This document shows positions 10,473-19,234 of a stretch of DNA of 64,000 nucleotides, in pieces; the stretch's first letter is position 1, and each line of letters begins with the position of its first letter. This DNA comes from Streptomyces bacillaris (lineage in GTDB: Bacteria; Actinomycetota; Actinomycetes; Streptomycetales; Streptomycetaceae), in NCBI RefSeq assembly GCF_003268675.1, contig NZ_CP029378.1, positions 1,364,001 through 1,428,000 on the forward strand, read 5' to 3'. Under the pieces are notes generated by a model. It saw only the letters and a list, made by a program, of their open reading frames with translations, ran no database searches and was not told the origin of the DNA. The position numbers and the translations under genes are program-made.

Positions 10473-13268
10473 TTACGACGCGTCGCGGACCGTACCCTCG
10501 ACGGGCGCGCCGAGCGGCTGCTCGTCGTCGTTCATGAACTGGAAGCGGACGTACTCGGCCGGCTCCTTCTCCTGGTCACGGACGGTCGGAACGGTCAGGT
10601 CCACCGACGCCTGCCCGGCCGGGACCGACGTCCACAGCGTCCCGTACGGGACCTTCGAGAGCGGGATCGCCGGGTCCGGGATCTCGTCCACGAGCTGGGA
10701 CACCCACTCCCGGTCCACGTCGGCCGTGGACAGCTCCGGGCGGCCGCCGGGGACGGGGACCAGCTGGGCCAGCGTCCAGATCTCCATGTCCGCCTTCTCC
10801 GAGAGCGCGATGCGCCACGTCAGCGGCGCGCCCTCGGTGACGTCGGTGGCGACCGGCTTGACGGTCACCTTCGGCATCGGGTCGTCGTTCTCGGCGGTGA
10901 CGCCGCCGGAGTCCGCGCCGACGACCGTCCCCCGGACCGCCTTGACCGCGATGTCGTGGGCCTTGTCATAGCCGTAGCGCTTGTTGCCCTCGACCTTCAC
11001 CCTGACCTTGATCCCGGCGGTGCCGGGGCCGACCTTGACGAGCTTCCCGGTGGACTTGCCGGTGTCCGGGTCGATGACGTACAGCCGGACCGTCCCGGCG
11101 TTCTTGCCGGTGGTGCGGACGGGCACCTGGTACGTACGGAAGCCGGAGTCGCCCTCCTTGACGGTGAGGCGGCCGATGTCGACGCGGGCGAGGGGCGCGG
11201 CCGGGGCCGCGGGGGTGCCCGGCTTCCACGACCAGGCGTCCATCAGCCACGCCTTGCCGGAGGAGGAGACCGGGGTCAGCTCCAGGTGGGCGATCCGGCC
11301 GAGGTCGAGCTTGGCGCGGGTCGCGGGGGCCAGCGGGACACGGACCTCCTGGGCCCAGTACGAGCTGGTCCGGTCGGTGCCGGGGAGGCCGTCGATACGG
11401 ACGGTGCCCAGCTTGGCGCGCTTGCCCTTGGCGTCCTTGACGTGGACGTCGAAGCGGGTGTTGCCGGTGTTCGGCGGTACGGCGATGCGCAGGGCGAGGC
11501 TCTGGGCGCCCTTGGCCGCGACCGGCCTGCCCGGGGTGACCCGGGCGACGGTGCCCGGCTTCTTCCAGTCCAGGGCGATCGCGCGGCGGCCGGCCTCGTG
11601 CTCCGGGTTCCAGTACGCGAAGTGCGGCGAGGTGCCGGGGTCCTTCTCGCCCATGCAGGCGGAGCGGCCGGGGGCGACGGCGTCACAGAGCCGGGCTCCG
11701 GTGACCTTCGGCGGGCCCTGCGGGTCGTCGGGCAGGAACCCGGCGCTCCGGTTGCCGCCGACCGCGTGGGTCAGCACCCGGGCGGGGTCGGCGGAGGGGG
11801 CGCGGCGGCCGGTGCCGTCGACCAGCTGGCGTACGCGGTCGTCACCGCCGACGAAGAGCCGCGCGGCGGCGGCGATGTAGGTCGCACCCGCCTTGTGCTG
11901 CTGGTCCGCGGTGAGCCGCCCGGCGGCACCGGGCGAGCAGAGCGGGTCGGGGGCTTCCTCGTCGTGCCAGAAGTCGTCGTCGGCCGGGGCCTTGGCCTGG
12001 CCCGGGGTCCACTCGGTGTTGAAGTAGTTGTGGTTGGCGCCGACCATGTAGACCGAGCTGTGCAGGGCCTTGCCCCGGCTGACCCCACGGGTGCCGTCCG
12101 TGAACACCTGGCCCTGGAGGTCGGCGACGTCACCGTCGCAGCCGGGCAGGATCGTGAGCGAGGGAACGTCCGGCACGGGGTTGTGGCCGAAGAGGGTGGG
12201 GCCGATGTGGACCGTGCCGCGAATGTTCCAGCGGGCCTTGGAGCGGTAGCCGTCCTGGGCGGCCGGCGGCTGGTAGAGGCTGTCCATCACCGCGCGGTTG
12301 ACGCCTTCGCCGCCGCGCGAGTGCCCGACGAGGAGCACCCGGGAGAGGTCGGCCTTGGGCGTCTTGCGCAGGGCGGCGGGCGCCGAGGCGGGCTTGGCGG
12401 CCCAGTCGGCCCAGCGGCCGAGGTGGTTGCGGATCAGCGAGGAGCGGGCCTGCGCGCCGCCGTCCTCGGCCTGCCAGTCCTGGCCGTTGATGCCGTTGGC
12501 GGAGATGGAGACGGTCACGTACCCCTGGGAGGCCAGCAGCTTCTGGTCGCGCAGATAGCCCCGGTGGCTGGGGATCGGCTTGCTGCCCTTCTCACAGGGC
12601 CAGGCGCCGGAGGCCTCCCCGTCCTTGCCGGGGACGTAACAGGTGGCGTGGCGGCCGTGCAGGAAGAGGGCGACCGGACGCTTGCCGGGGGCCTTCGTCG
12701 GGGCGACCACGACACCGCGCATCTCGACGCGTTCGGGGAAGCCGGGGAGCTTGACGCCGGGGAGGTCGTACTCGGTGGTCGTGGTGGCGTACGAGCCCGC
12801 CTTGCCCGGGTCGACGGTGCCCGCGGGCAGCTTGGGCGGCAGCTTCGGGGCGGGCGGCTTCGCCTGGCGGCTCGCGCCGGAGCCGGGGGTCTCCCCCTCG
12901 TCCAGCCTGCGCCCGGCGGCCTCGACCCGGAGGTCGTCCAGGTCGGCGGTGCGGACCTCTTCGAGCGGCAGCCGGAACGTCCGGCCGTCGTCCTGCGGTT
13001 CGGGTACGCCCACGAGTGCGCCGTTCGCGCGGAACTCCACGCGGGCGTCGCCCATGGGGACCGGCTCGGGCGCCCGCCACTCCAGGTGGTTGCGCCCGTT
13101 CTCGGCGGCGATGCGCCAGCCCGGCGGCAGTGTCCCCCCGGCATCGGCCGCGGCGGTGGCGGTGCGCACCTCCGGCGGCGCGGGGGCGGCGTACGCCCCC
13201 GTCGGCGCCACCCCCGCCACCGTCAGCACCGCTACCGCGGTGGCCCATGCTTTCCGGCCACGTATCAA
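10473..13268 (-). CDS. Large secreted alpha/beta hydrolase with C-terminal beta-sandwich region
   Basis: A 931-aa protein with a signal peptide (RGRKAW, hydrophobic AVAVLTVAGVAPTGAYA, cut near residue 28-30). After a ~150-residue N-terminal region comes an alpha/beta-hydrolase core: FLHGRHATC near 203-210 as oxyanion strand and the nucleophile elbow GHSRGGEG with Ser317. The last ~300 residues are beta-rich, include repeats resembling Calx-beta folds (LTVKEGDSGFRTYQVPVR; VTEGAPLTWRIAL), and have no catalytic motif. The start is TTG 13268, supported by GAGGAGGAGCT right upstream; no ATG or GTG is better placed. Substrate unknown; probably an extracellular esterase. Confidence 0.85.
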   Translation of the reverse strand: MIRGRKAWATAVAVLTVAGVAPTGAYAAPAPPEVRTATAAADAGGTLPPGWRIAAENGRNHLEWRAPEPVPMGDARVEFRANGALVGVPEPQDDGRTFRLPLEEVRTADLDDLRVEAAGRRLDEGETPGSGASRQAKPPAPKLPPKLPAGTVDPGKAGSYATTTTEYDLPGVKLPGFPERVEMRGVVVAPTKAPGKRPVALFLHGRHATCYVPGKDGEASGAWPCEKGSKPIPSHRGYLRDQKLLASQGYVTVSISANGINGQDWQAEDGGAQARSSLIRNHLGRWADWAAKPASAPAALRKTPKADLSRVLLVGHSRGGEGVNRAVMDSLYQPPAAQDGYRSKARWNIRGTVHIGPTLFGHNPVPDVPSLTILPGCDGDVADLQGQVFTDGTRGVSRGKALHSSVYMVGANHNYFNTEWTPGQAKAPADDDFWHDEEAPDPLCSPGAAGRLTADQQHKAGATYIAAAARLFVGGDDRVRQLVDGTGRRAPSADPARVLTHAVGGNRSAGFLPDDPQGPPKVTGARLCDAVAPGRSACMGEKDPGTSPHFAYWNPEHEAGRRAIALDWKKPGTVARVTPGRPVAAKGAQSLALRIAVPPNTGNTRFDVHVKDAKGKRAKLGTVRIDGLPGTDRTSSYWAQEVRVPLAPATRAKLDLGRIAHLELTPVSSSGKAWLMDAWSWKPGTPAAPAAPLARVDIGRLTVKEGDSGFRTYQVPVRTTGKNAGTVRLYVIDPDTGKSTGKLVKVGPGTAGIKVRVKVEGNKRYGYDKAHDIAVKAVRGTVVGADSGGVTAENDDPMPKVTVKPVATDVTEGAPLTWRIALSEKADMEIWTLAQLVPVPGGRPELSTADVDREWVSQLVDEIPDPAIPLSKVPYGTLWTSVPAGQASVDLTVPTVRDQEKEPAEYVRFQFMNDDEQPLGAPVEGTVRDAS

Positions 13269-13464
13269 AGCTCCTCCTCAACCCTGGCTCTGCGCACGTC
13301 CGTTCCGTTGGTCTGTATCCGGTTCGAACGCGCTCTCGGAGAGCGAGACGGGGAGTCGAACGCGCGGGTTGCCTCCGGGACCGGAGTGATCCGCGGCTCT
13401 CCCGCGAGAGGCGATGGATAGGCTCGTGCGGCGGAAGAGGCTCGCACGGCGGAGGGGTGACGGA

Positions 13465-14301
13465 GTGAAGGTCAGCGAGAGCGATCTGCGGCTGGAGGAC
13501 GGCCGCACGCTCCATGTGTACGACACCGGCGGCGACGGCCCGGTCGTCCTCTGGCACCACGGCACGCCCAATACCGGCGCCCCGCCCGCGCCGCTCTTCG
13601 CCGCCGCCGAGGCGCTGGGCGTCCGCTGGATCTCGTACGACCGCCCCGGCTACGGCGGTTCGTCCCCGCTCCCGGACCGGACCGTGGCCTCGGCCGCCAC
13701 CGACGTACGGGCCATCACCGACGCGCTCGCCGTCGGCCGGTTCACCGTCCTCGGCCACTCCGGCGGCGGCCCGCACGCCCTGGCCTGCGCCGCCCTGCTG
13801 GGCGACCGGGTCCTGGGGGCGGCGACGGTGGCAGGCCTCGCCCCGTACGACGCGGAGGGGCTGGACTGGTACGCGGGCATGGTGCCCTCCTCGGCCGCCT
13901 CGCTGCGGGCGGCGGCGGAGGGGCGGGCGGCGAAGGAGGCGTACGAGGCGGGCGCGGCGTACGACCCGGACATGTTCACCGACGCCGACCACGAGGCGCT
14001 GGCCTCCATCTGGTCCTGGTTCGACGAGGTGGTGGGCCCGGCCCTGGAGGGCGGCCCGGACGCCCCGATCACCGACGACCTGGCGTACGTCGCCCCGTGG
14101 GGCTTCGACCCCGCGACGATCGCGGCGCCCCTGCTCCTGCTCCACGGCGAGGAGGACCGGATCGCCCCCGCCGACCACAGCCGCTGGCTGGCGGAACACT
14201 GCCCGACGGCCGAACTGCGGCTGCGCCCGGGGGCGGGGCACATCTCGGTGCTGGAGGCGGGGGCGGAGGCGCTGGAGTGGCTGGCGGCCCGGAGGGGATG
14301 A
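13465..14301 (+). CDS. Alpha/beta-fold hydrolase
   Basis: A 278-aa cytoplasmic alpha/beta hydrolase. Motifs are WHHGTPNTG (oxyanion loop), SYDRPGYGGS, the nucleophile elbow GHSGGG, the acid loop LLLLHGEEDRIAP and the catalytic His in RPGAGHISVLEAG. The GTG at 13465 is preferred over the ATG at 13414 because GGAGGGG sits 8 bases upstream and the first residues then match the family (a short strand, then LEDGRTLHVYDTG). Divergent from the secreted hydrolase with ~195 bp between starts. Substrate not predictable. Confidence 0.88.
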   Translation: MKVSESDLRLEDGRTLHVYDTGGDGPVVLWHHGTPNTGAPPAPLFAAAEALGVRWISYDRPGYGGSSPLPDRTVASAATDVRAITDALAVGRFTVLGHSGGGPHALACAALLGDRVLGAATVAGLAPYDAEGLDWYAGMVPSSAASLRAAAEGRAAKEAYEAGAAYDPDMFTDADHEALASIWSWFDEVVGPALEGGPDAPITDDLAYVAPWGFDPATIAAPLLLLHGEEDRIAPADHSRWLAEHCPTAELRLRPGAGHISVLEAGAEALEWLAARRG

Positions 14302-14455
14302 GGAGCGACCGGAGGGGATGAGGCACGAGGAGGGCGTGCGCCCCCCGTACGGACGCACGCCCTGCGCCGCTCGACCCCACCCGGGAGACGATGGAACGGC
14401 GGACGGCGGCCGTTGCACTCCTGTCACTCGAACGGCACACCCCCACGACAGCCTC

Positions 14456-14471
14456 ATCTCATATCTGAGAT
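14456..14471. promoter_or_regulatory. Inverted repeat overlapping the promoter of the murA-like gene
   Basis: ATCTCA-TATC-TGAGAT ends only 11 bases before the ATG of the HTH-MurA gene. The overlapping GATAAC (14468-14473) could be a -10 box, which would place the transcript start at or next to the ATG (leaderless). The repeat may be the operator for the enzyme's own HTH domain. This is inference from position and symmetry. Confidence 0.45.
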
Positions 14472-14482
14472 AACCTGCCGCC

Positions 14483-16012
14483 ATGTCAGACGACTACCTC
14501 GCACGCATCGGCAAGCTCATCCGTGACGCCCGGCAGCACCGGGGCTGGACACAGACGCAGCTGGCCGAGGCGCTCGGCACGAGCCAGAGCGCCGTCAACC
14601 GCATCGAGCGCGGCAACCAGAACATCAGCCTTGAGATGATCGCCCGCATCGGCGAAGCCCTCGACAGCGAGATCGTGTCGCTCGGCTACTCCGGGCCCAT
14701 GCATCTGCGGGTCGTCGGCGGCCGCCGGCTCTCCGGCGCGATCGACGTCAAGACCAGCAAGAACGCCTGCGTCGCGCTGCTCTGCGCCTCGCTCCTCAAC
14801 AAGGGCCGCACGGTCCTGCGCCGGGTGGCCCGGATCGAGGAGGTGTTCCGGCTCCTGGAGGTGCTCAGCTCCATCGGGGTGCGCACCCGCTGGATCAACG
14901 ACGGCGTGGACCTGGAGCTGGTCCCGCCGGCCGAGCTGGACATGGCGGCGATCGACGCGGACGCGGCGCGCCGGACCCGTTCGATCATCATGTTCCTGGG
15001 CCCGCTGCTGCACCGGATGGAGCAGTTCACCCTGCCGTACGCGGGCGGCTGCGACCTGGGCACCCGCACGATCGAGCCGCACATGATCGCGCTGCGCCGG
15101 TTCGGCCTGGAGATTGCCGCGACCGAGGGGCTGTACCACGCGCAGGTGGACCGCTCGGTCTCCCCCGGCCGCCCCATCGTGCTGACCGAGCGCGGCGACA
15201 CGGTGACCGAGAACGCCCTGCTGGCCGCCGCCCGCCACGACGGCACGACGGTCATCCGCAACGCCTCCTCCAACTACATGGTCCAGGACCTCTGCTTCTT
15301 CCTGGAGGCACTGGGCGTACGGGTCGACGGCATCGGCACGACGACCCTCACCGTGCACGGGGTCCCGCGGATCGACGTGGACGTGGACTACTCCCCCTCC
15401 GAGGACCCGGTCGAGGCGATGAGCCTGCTGGCCGCCGCCGTGGTGACCGAGTCCGAACTCACCATCCGCCGGGTGCCGATCGAGTTCCTGGAGATCGAGC
15501 TGGCGGTCCTGGAGGAGATGGGCGTCGACTGCGACCGCACCCCGGAGTACGCGGCCGACAACGCCCGCACCCGCCTGGTGGACCTCACCGTCCGGCCCTC
15601 CAAGCTGGAGGCGCCGATCGACAAGATCCACCCGATGCCGTTCCCCGGCCTCAACATCGACAACGTCCCGTTCTTCGCGGCCATCGCGGCCGCCGCCCAC
15701 GGCCAGACCCTGATCCACGACTGGGTCTACGACAACCGCGCGATCTACCTCACCGACCTCAACCGCCTGGGCGGCCGCCTCCAACTCCTCGACCCCCACC
15801 GCGTCCTGGTCGAAGGCCCCACCCGCTGGCGCGCCGCCGAAATGATGTGCCCACCCGCCCTGCGCCCGGCGGTGGTGGTCCTGCTGGCGATGATGGCGGC
15901 CGAGGGCACCTCCGTACTGCGCAACGTCTATGTCATCAACCGGGGCTACGAGGAACTGGCGGAGCGGCTCAACTCGGTGGGGGCGCAGATCGAGATCTTC
16001 CGGGACATCTGA
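14483..16012 (+). CDS. UDP-N-acetylglucosamine 1-carboxyvinyltransferase-like enzyme with N-terminal XRE HTH domain
   Basis: A 509-aa fusion. Residues ~6-62 form a Cro/C1-type HTH (WTQTQLAEALGTSQSAVNRIERG). Residues ~73-509 are an EPSP-synthase-fold domain of the MurA type: TSKNA (91-95) and the active-site Cys190 in YAGGCDLGTR, corresponding to the PEP-binding Cys of MurA. MurA transfers enolpyruvate to UDP-GlcNAc in peptidoglycan synthesis. The HTH suggests DNA binding or autoregulation. Streptomycetes carry this gene beside the aconitase gene in addition to a conventional murA. The ATG has almost no leader and no clear ribosome-binding site. Its last codons (FRDI stop) are repeated twice downstream as an inferred attachment sequence. 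Confidence 0.88.
   Translation: MSDDYLARIGKLIRDARQHRGWTQTQLAEALGTSQSAVNRIERGNQNISLEMIARIGEALDSEIVSLGYSGPMHLRVVGGRRLSGAIDVKTSKNACVALLCASLLNKGRTVLRRVARIEEVFRLLEVLSSIGVRTRWINDGVDLELVPPAELDMAAIDADAARRTRSIIMFLGPLLHRMEQFTLPYAGGCDLGTRTIEPHMIALRRFGLEIAATEGLYHAQVDRSVSPGRPIVLTERGDTVTENALLAAARHDGTTVIRNASSNYMVQDLCFFLEALGVRVDGIGTTTLTVHGVPRIDVDVDYSPSEDPVEAMSLLAAAVVTESELTIRRVPIEFLEIELAVLEEMGVDCDRTPEYAADNARTRLVDLTVRPSKLEAPIDKIHPMPFPGLNIDNVPFFAAIAAAAHGQTLIHDWVYDNRAIYLTDLNRLGGRLQLLDPHRVLVEGPTRWRAAEMMCPPALRPAVVVLLAMMAAEGTSVLRNVYVINRGYEELAERLNSVGAQIEIFRDI
15996..16012 (+). repeat. Direct-repeat copy 1 (putative att core, 3' end of murA-like gene)
   Basis: TCTTCCGGGACATCTGA, the last codons of the murA-like gene. 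It recurs exactly at 37561-37577 and, for the 15 bases TTCCGGGACATCTGA, with one mismatch at 19088-19102. In all three places the plus-strand frame ends FRDI-stop. Interpreted as the chromosomal attachment end of an island. Confidence 0.65.
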
Positions 16013-16019
16013 CGGGCGG

Positions 16020-16055
16020 GGTGTTGTGCCCGTTGGACCCAAGGGGCACAACACC
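16020..16055 (+). terminator. Terminator after the murA-like gene
   Basis: A 12-bp perfect stem GGTGTTGTGCCC / GGGCACAACACC with a 12-base loop, 8 bases beyond the stop. Confidence 0.85.
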
Positions 16056-16449
16056 GCAGCATGCCATCTGAGCTGCGAATACTCACCTCCACGGCCCGTC
16101 ACTGATCACTGTTGTTTTTCAGTGCCTTGTGCAACACATGTGCAAGATGATCTTGCATAGTCGACGATGCGTCAGGCCAACCTGAGCAGCCGTCTACCTT
16201 CACGCAGAGTTGTCACCGAAGGAACCTCGCAACGTCCGCCCCAGGGGCGTCGAGGCTCGTGCCAGGGTTGTCCCATGACGCCGATGATCCCCGCGCACGT
16301 CCCCGACGAGCCGCCGCTCACCTACGCCGACAGCTTCGGCATACCGGTGCTGTTTCGCAACGGGCCCGCGGCCAAGCCCGTAAGCAGTGGCGGACGGCCG
16401 AGCACAAGGCGTGGAGCGCAACGGACGGGTTGAAGCTTCGCCTTGATCG
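16056..16449. other. Gene-poor stretch between murA-like terminator and IS element
   Basis: About 390 bases. An open frame from 16275 (MTPMIPAHVPDEPPLTYADS...) runs to 16433 but resembles no family I know and is cut short near the IS. The AT-richer part (CACTGATCACTGTTGTTTTTCAGTG at 16100-16124) contains a short inverted repeat. No gene is supported. Confidence 0.4.
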
Positions 16450-17382
16450 TGGACACCTGGAGACTGGGATCTTGAGGTTCCAGAGGAAGTAGCACCAGGT
16501 GGGAAGCAAGTACACGAAGCGGTACACCGAGGAGTTCAAGCGGGACGCGATCGCGCTCGTCGACTCCTCGGACAAGACGGTCACCGCGGTCGCCCGGGAA
16601 CTCGGCATCAGCTCGGAGTCCTTGCGCGGCTGGTACCGCCGAGCCAAAGCCGGCCGGGGCGAGGACGCCCCGCGCGAGCTGACCAGCGCCGAGCGCGACG
16701 AACTGCGCCGCCTGGGGCGCCGGGTGAACCGCAAGCGCATCGCCCGCGTCATGCGTGAGCGCGACATCCGCGGCGTCACCCGCCGCAGACACCGCTCGCT
16801 GACCCGGCCGGACGCGAAGGCGAAGCCAGCCCCGGACCTGATCGGCCGCGACTTCCACGCCGCGCGTCCGGGCACCCGGCTGGTCGGCGACATCACCTAC
16901 CTCCCGACGGCCGAGGGCTGGCTCCACCTCGCCCGCTGGCTGGACCTGGCCACCCGCGAGGTCGTCGGCTATGCGATGGCTGATCACCAGCGCGCCGAGC
17001 TCGTCGTGGACGCGCTCGACATGGCCCACGGCCGAGGCGGTCTTGAGCCCGGATGCGTGATCCACAGCGATTGCGGCAGCGAGTACACATCGGCGCAATT
17101 CGCGCATCGAATAACGGAGTTGGGGCTGCGGCAGAGCTGCGGACGCACCGGATCGTGTTCCGACAACGCGGCTGCGGAGAGTTTCCGGACCCTGCTCAAG
17201 GAAGAGATCGGAACTCGGACCTGGCCCGACCGGGCCACCGCCCGCGCCGAGGTCTTCACCTTCATCGAGACCTTCTACAACCGCCGCCGCCTGCGCAAGC
17301 ACAAGACCTTCGGGTACCTCACCCCGGCCGAGACCAGGCAGCGGCGTCAAAACACCCTCGCGGCATAACGAACAAGTGTCCA
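16450..17382 (+). mobile_element. IS3-family insertion sequence, internally deleted
   Basis: Terminal repeats TGGACACCTGG (left) and TGGACACTTGT (right, complement) bracket one transposase ORF. GATC lies one base outside each end (16445-16448 and 17384-17387), suggesting a 4-bp target duplication. At ~930 bp the element is shorter than usual for IS3 (1.2-1.5 kb), in line with the deletion seen in its ORF. Confidence 0.8.
16499..17368 (+). pseudogene. IS3 transposase, orfA and orfB fused by an internal deletion
   Basis: A 289-aa ORF. Residues 1-~75 are the orfA HTH (YTEEFKRDAIALV, VARELGISSESLRGWYRRAK). It then jumps directly into orfB (GRRVNRKRIARVMRERDIRG) and the DDE integrase core. DDE residues are visible: D in VGDITYLPT, D in IHSDCGSEYTS, E in DNAAAESF. 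About 100 residues expected at the orfA/orfB junction (leucine zipper, frameshift window, start of orfB) are missing, so activity is doubtful although the frame is open. GTG at 16499 is the likely start. Confidence 0.8.
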
Positions 17383-17394
17383 GGATCATGGGGA

Positions 17395-17595
17395 AACTTC
17401 ACCCTCAGAGGCTTTACCAAACCGGTCACCCGCATCGCCGGCCTGTTGCGCAACCTGGGCAAGATCCCGGAATCAGCCGTCCAGGTCCTGAAGGCCGAGT
17501 ACGACGCGGACCCCGGCGGCCGCGCGTCCGGCTTCTCCGTCCACCCGCTCCTCGTACCGCTCATCAACGAGCTGGGGGAGGAAGGCGAGTCGTGA
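17395..17595 (+). pseudogene. 3' fragment of an unknown gene next to the IS3 element
   Basis: An open frame with no start reads TLRGFTKPVTRIAGLLRNLGKIPE...VHPLLVPLINELGEEGES and stops at 17593-17595. It has coding-like composition and abuts the right end of the IS, so it may be the tail of a gene disrupted or deleted at IS insertion. Family unknown. Confidence 0.3.
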
Positions 17596-17659
17596 CCGCC
17601 GACCGGGTATTTCACGGAACGTAAGGAGTCGGCGAAGCCGCGTTGTTACTCTCCGCGCC

Positions 17660-17923
17660 ATGTCTCACTCAGCAGCGCGGGAGATGCGCTCTCCGATCCT
17701 GTCGATCCACCCGTACATTCCGGCGTTCGAGCAGCACGGCACGGTCATCTGTTCCATGGCCACGAGCGGCGAGTGCGACAAGAAGCTCGTCGCGGAAGTG
17801 CGCACCGAGTTCCGCGACGGCAGCGTCCATCACTGGCGAGTGTGCGGCGAGTGGCTAACCACCCATCCGTCAGCCATCGCCCACATCGAAGCGAACGGCT
17901 TCCAGGAGCCTGCCGCCTCTTGA
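17660..17923 (+). CDS. Small hypothetical protein (87 aa)
   Basis: ATG at 17660 opens an 87-aa frame with SILSIHPYIPAFEQHG, two cysteines (ICSMATSGEC and RVCGEW) and a C-terminal helix (HPSAIAHIEANGF). No domain recognised. The ribosome-binding site is weak, but composition and the absence of a better frame favour a real small gene. It lies within the mobile-element-rich stretch. Confidence 0.5.
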   Translation: MSHSAAREMRSPILSIHPYIPAFEQHGTVICSMATSGECDKKLVAEVRTEFRDGSVHHWRVCGEWLTTHPSAIAHIEANGFQEPAAS

Positions 17924-17952
17924 CGGTGGGCGTCGGAGCGCCGCGGTGACGG

Positions 17953-18180
17953 TTACGCCAGCCGGTAGACGGCCTGATCCGACTCCGGCCTCACGATCAG
18001 ACCGTCGTCGGCGAGCTCGCGCAGGTTGCGGCGGGCTTCCTTGCCCGCGGCTTCGTCGTCCGTCGGCCAATATCCGGCGACCCGTAGGGCCAGTACGGCG
18101 CGTTCCGTGTCCCAGCTGCCACCCAGCGCCTGGATCACAGCAGCAAGCGCCTGCTTATGCGTCAGGTGCTTCTCTGTCAT
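17953..18180 (-). CDS. Small hypothetical protein (75 aa)
   Basis: ATG 18180 is preceded by AGGGAGGGTGAC, a strong ribosome-binding site. The 75-aa product starts MTEKHLTHKQALAAVIQALGG and ends with a winged-helix-like stretch (RRNLRELADDGLIVRPESDQAVYRLA), so it may be a small wHTH protein. Function unknown. Convergent with the 87-aa gene. Confidence 0.6.
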   Translation of the reverse strand: MTEKHLTHKQALAAVIQALGGSWDTERAVLALRVAGYWPTDDEAAGKEARRNLRELADDGLIVRPESDQAVYRLA

Positions 18181-18380
18181 GTCACCCTCCCTTGAGAGAC
18201 CGCCACAGCATGGCACGCGACGGCGGGGCTCCTGCCGGCCGGTGCGGCGGACGCGGTCACGCAGGCCCGAAACGCCCTACACCCCCTGCGACCATCACCG
18301 TTCCAGCATCATGACCCCCATGACCGACGGGTGTGGGGGTATGGGAAGCAGCGGCCCGGTTCGACCGGGGCACAGCCGCC

Positions 18381-18702
18381 AAGGACGAAGCCGGCGCGGA
18401 GCAGGAGCGCAAGCAGGTGCTGGCCCAATTTCTCCTGGAGGAGTGGCCCACGCTGCCCCCGGAGCGCTACCCATTGGGCCTGGAGCAATCCCGGCCCCGG
18501 GATGACGTACTGCCGGCTCATGGAGTACGACACCCAGTCCCTGGGCAGTATCAAGGGCGGCAGCGCCGCGAAGCACATCATGTACCGCCACAACTCCGGT
18601 GAGTGGCGGCTGGCGGCGCCCCTGCGTGGGATGGAGCCCCAGGCTGTGTGCGGACGTCTTCGGGCCGAGCTTCTCCGGGCGTTGACCGCCATTTCATGGT
18701 GA
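18381..18702 (+). pseudogene. Fragment resembling the N-terminal region of McrB-type AAA restriction proteins (frameshifted)
   Basis: Two frames join into one familiar segment: KQVLAQFLLEEWPTLPPERYPLGLEQ in one frame, then TYCRLMEYDTQSLGSIKGGSAAKHIMYRHNSGEW in the next, ending at 18702. The pattern (a W.TLPLERYALG helix followed by YC..LE....LGSI.GGSA.KHI) is what I associate with the N-terminus of McrB-like GTPase/AAA proteins. The frame change near 18490 and lack of any AAA domain make it a remnant. Family assignment from memory. Confidence 0.4.
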
Positions 18703-18712
18703 TTTCGCGGCC

Positions 18713-19042
18713 GTGGACGAACTGGAAAAGTACCCGCCCATCGAGGTGACCCGGCCGTGGGGCAGCAAAGGCGGCGGCCTGGCCACGGTGCAACTGATCT
18801 TCAACATCCGGGAGAAGACCGCCAATCAGTCGAATTGGTTCACCTCCTAGCGCTGGAAGCCTGCTCTGGCGGCGGCCGGCCTCATCAAGCCTCTCCATCC
18901 CAACGAGAAGGGACGGCGCTGGGAGAAGTCCCGCAACAAGATGCTGCACGCCCTCCGACACCTGTATGCGTCCATGATGATCAACGGCGGGGCAGACGTG
19001 TACACACTGGCGGATCGACTCGGACACGCCGACCCTGCGTAA
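18713..19042 (+). pseudogene. Tyrosine recombinase (phage-type integrase) remnant
   Basis: One frame with an in-frame TAG at 18848-18850 reads KTANQSNWF, then RWKPALAAAGLI. It continues to the box II region LHALRHLYASMMINGGADVYTLADRLGHADPA, which holds the HxxR motif and LGH of tyrosine recombinases, and stops at 19040-19042 before the catalytic Tyr. N-terminal and C-terminal parts are missing. It faces right, opposite to the better preserved integrase remnant at 19235-19920. Confidence 0.7.
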
Positions 19043-19087
19043 GGACGTGCACCGGATCGTGGGAGCCGGTCCCAAGATCGTATGGAG

Positions 19088-19102
19088 TTCCGGGACATTT
19101 GA
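19088..19102 (+). repeat. Direct-repeat copy 2 (putative att core, one mismatch)
   Basis: TTCCGGGACATTTGA differs from the murA-like 3' end by one base. The following ~100 bases are also similar to those after copy 3 (37578-37680), including GCCGCACCCCGT and TCCCTGGGA. It lies 133 bases from the 3' end of the recombinase remnant, the usual int-att geometry. Confidence 0.6.
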
Positions 19103-19234
19103 TGAGCGGATGCCGCCGCACCCCGTTTGACCTGCCAATTAGCGGGCCAGGGAGGGCTGCGGCGGCTTCCCTGGGACTTTGAACCCGCGGCGGGATACGG
19201 GCCACGCTCCACAGGATCTGCCGACCGGCCGCAG

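Noticed and set aside
10473..10700. LPXTG-type cell-wall anchor at the end of the secreted hydrolase
   Set aside because: The C-terminus (APVEGTVRDAS) has no sorting motif, hydrophobic stretch or basic tail.
10329..13421. 1030-aa open frame opposite the secreted hydrolase
   Set aside because: Low-complexity antisense shadow; the minus frame has a signal peptide, GxSxG motif and strong ribosome-binding site.
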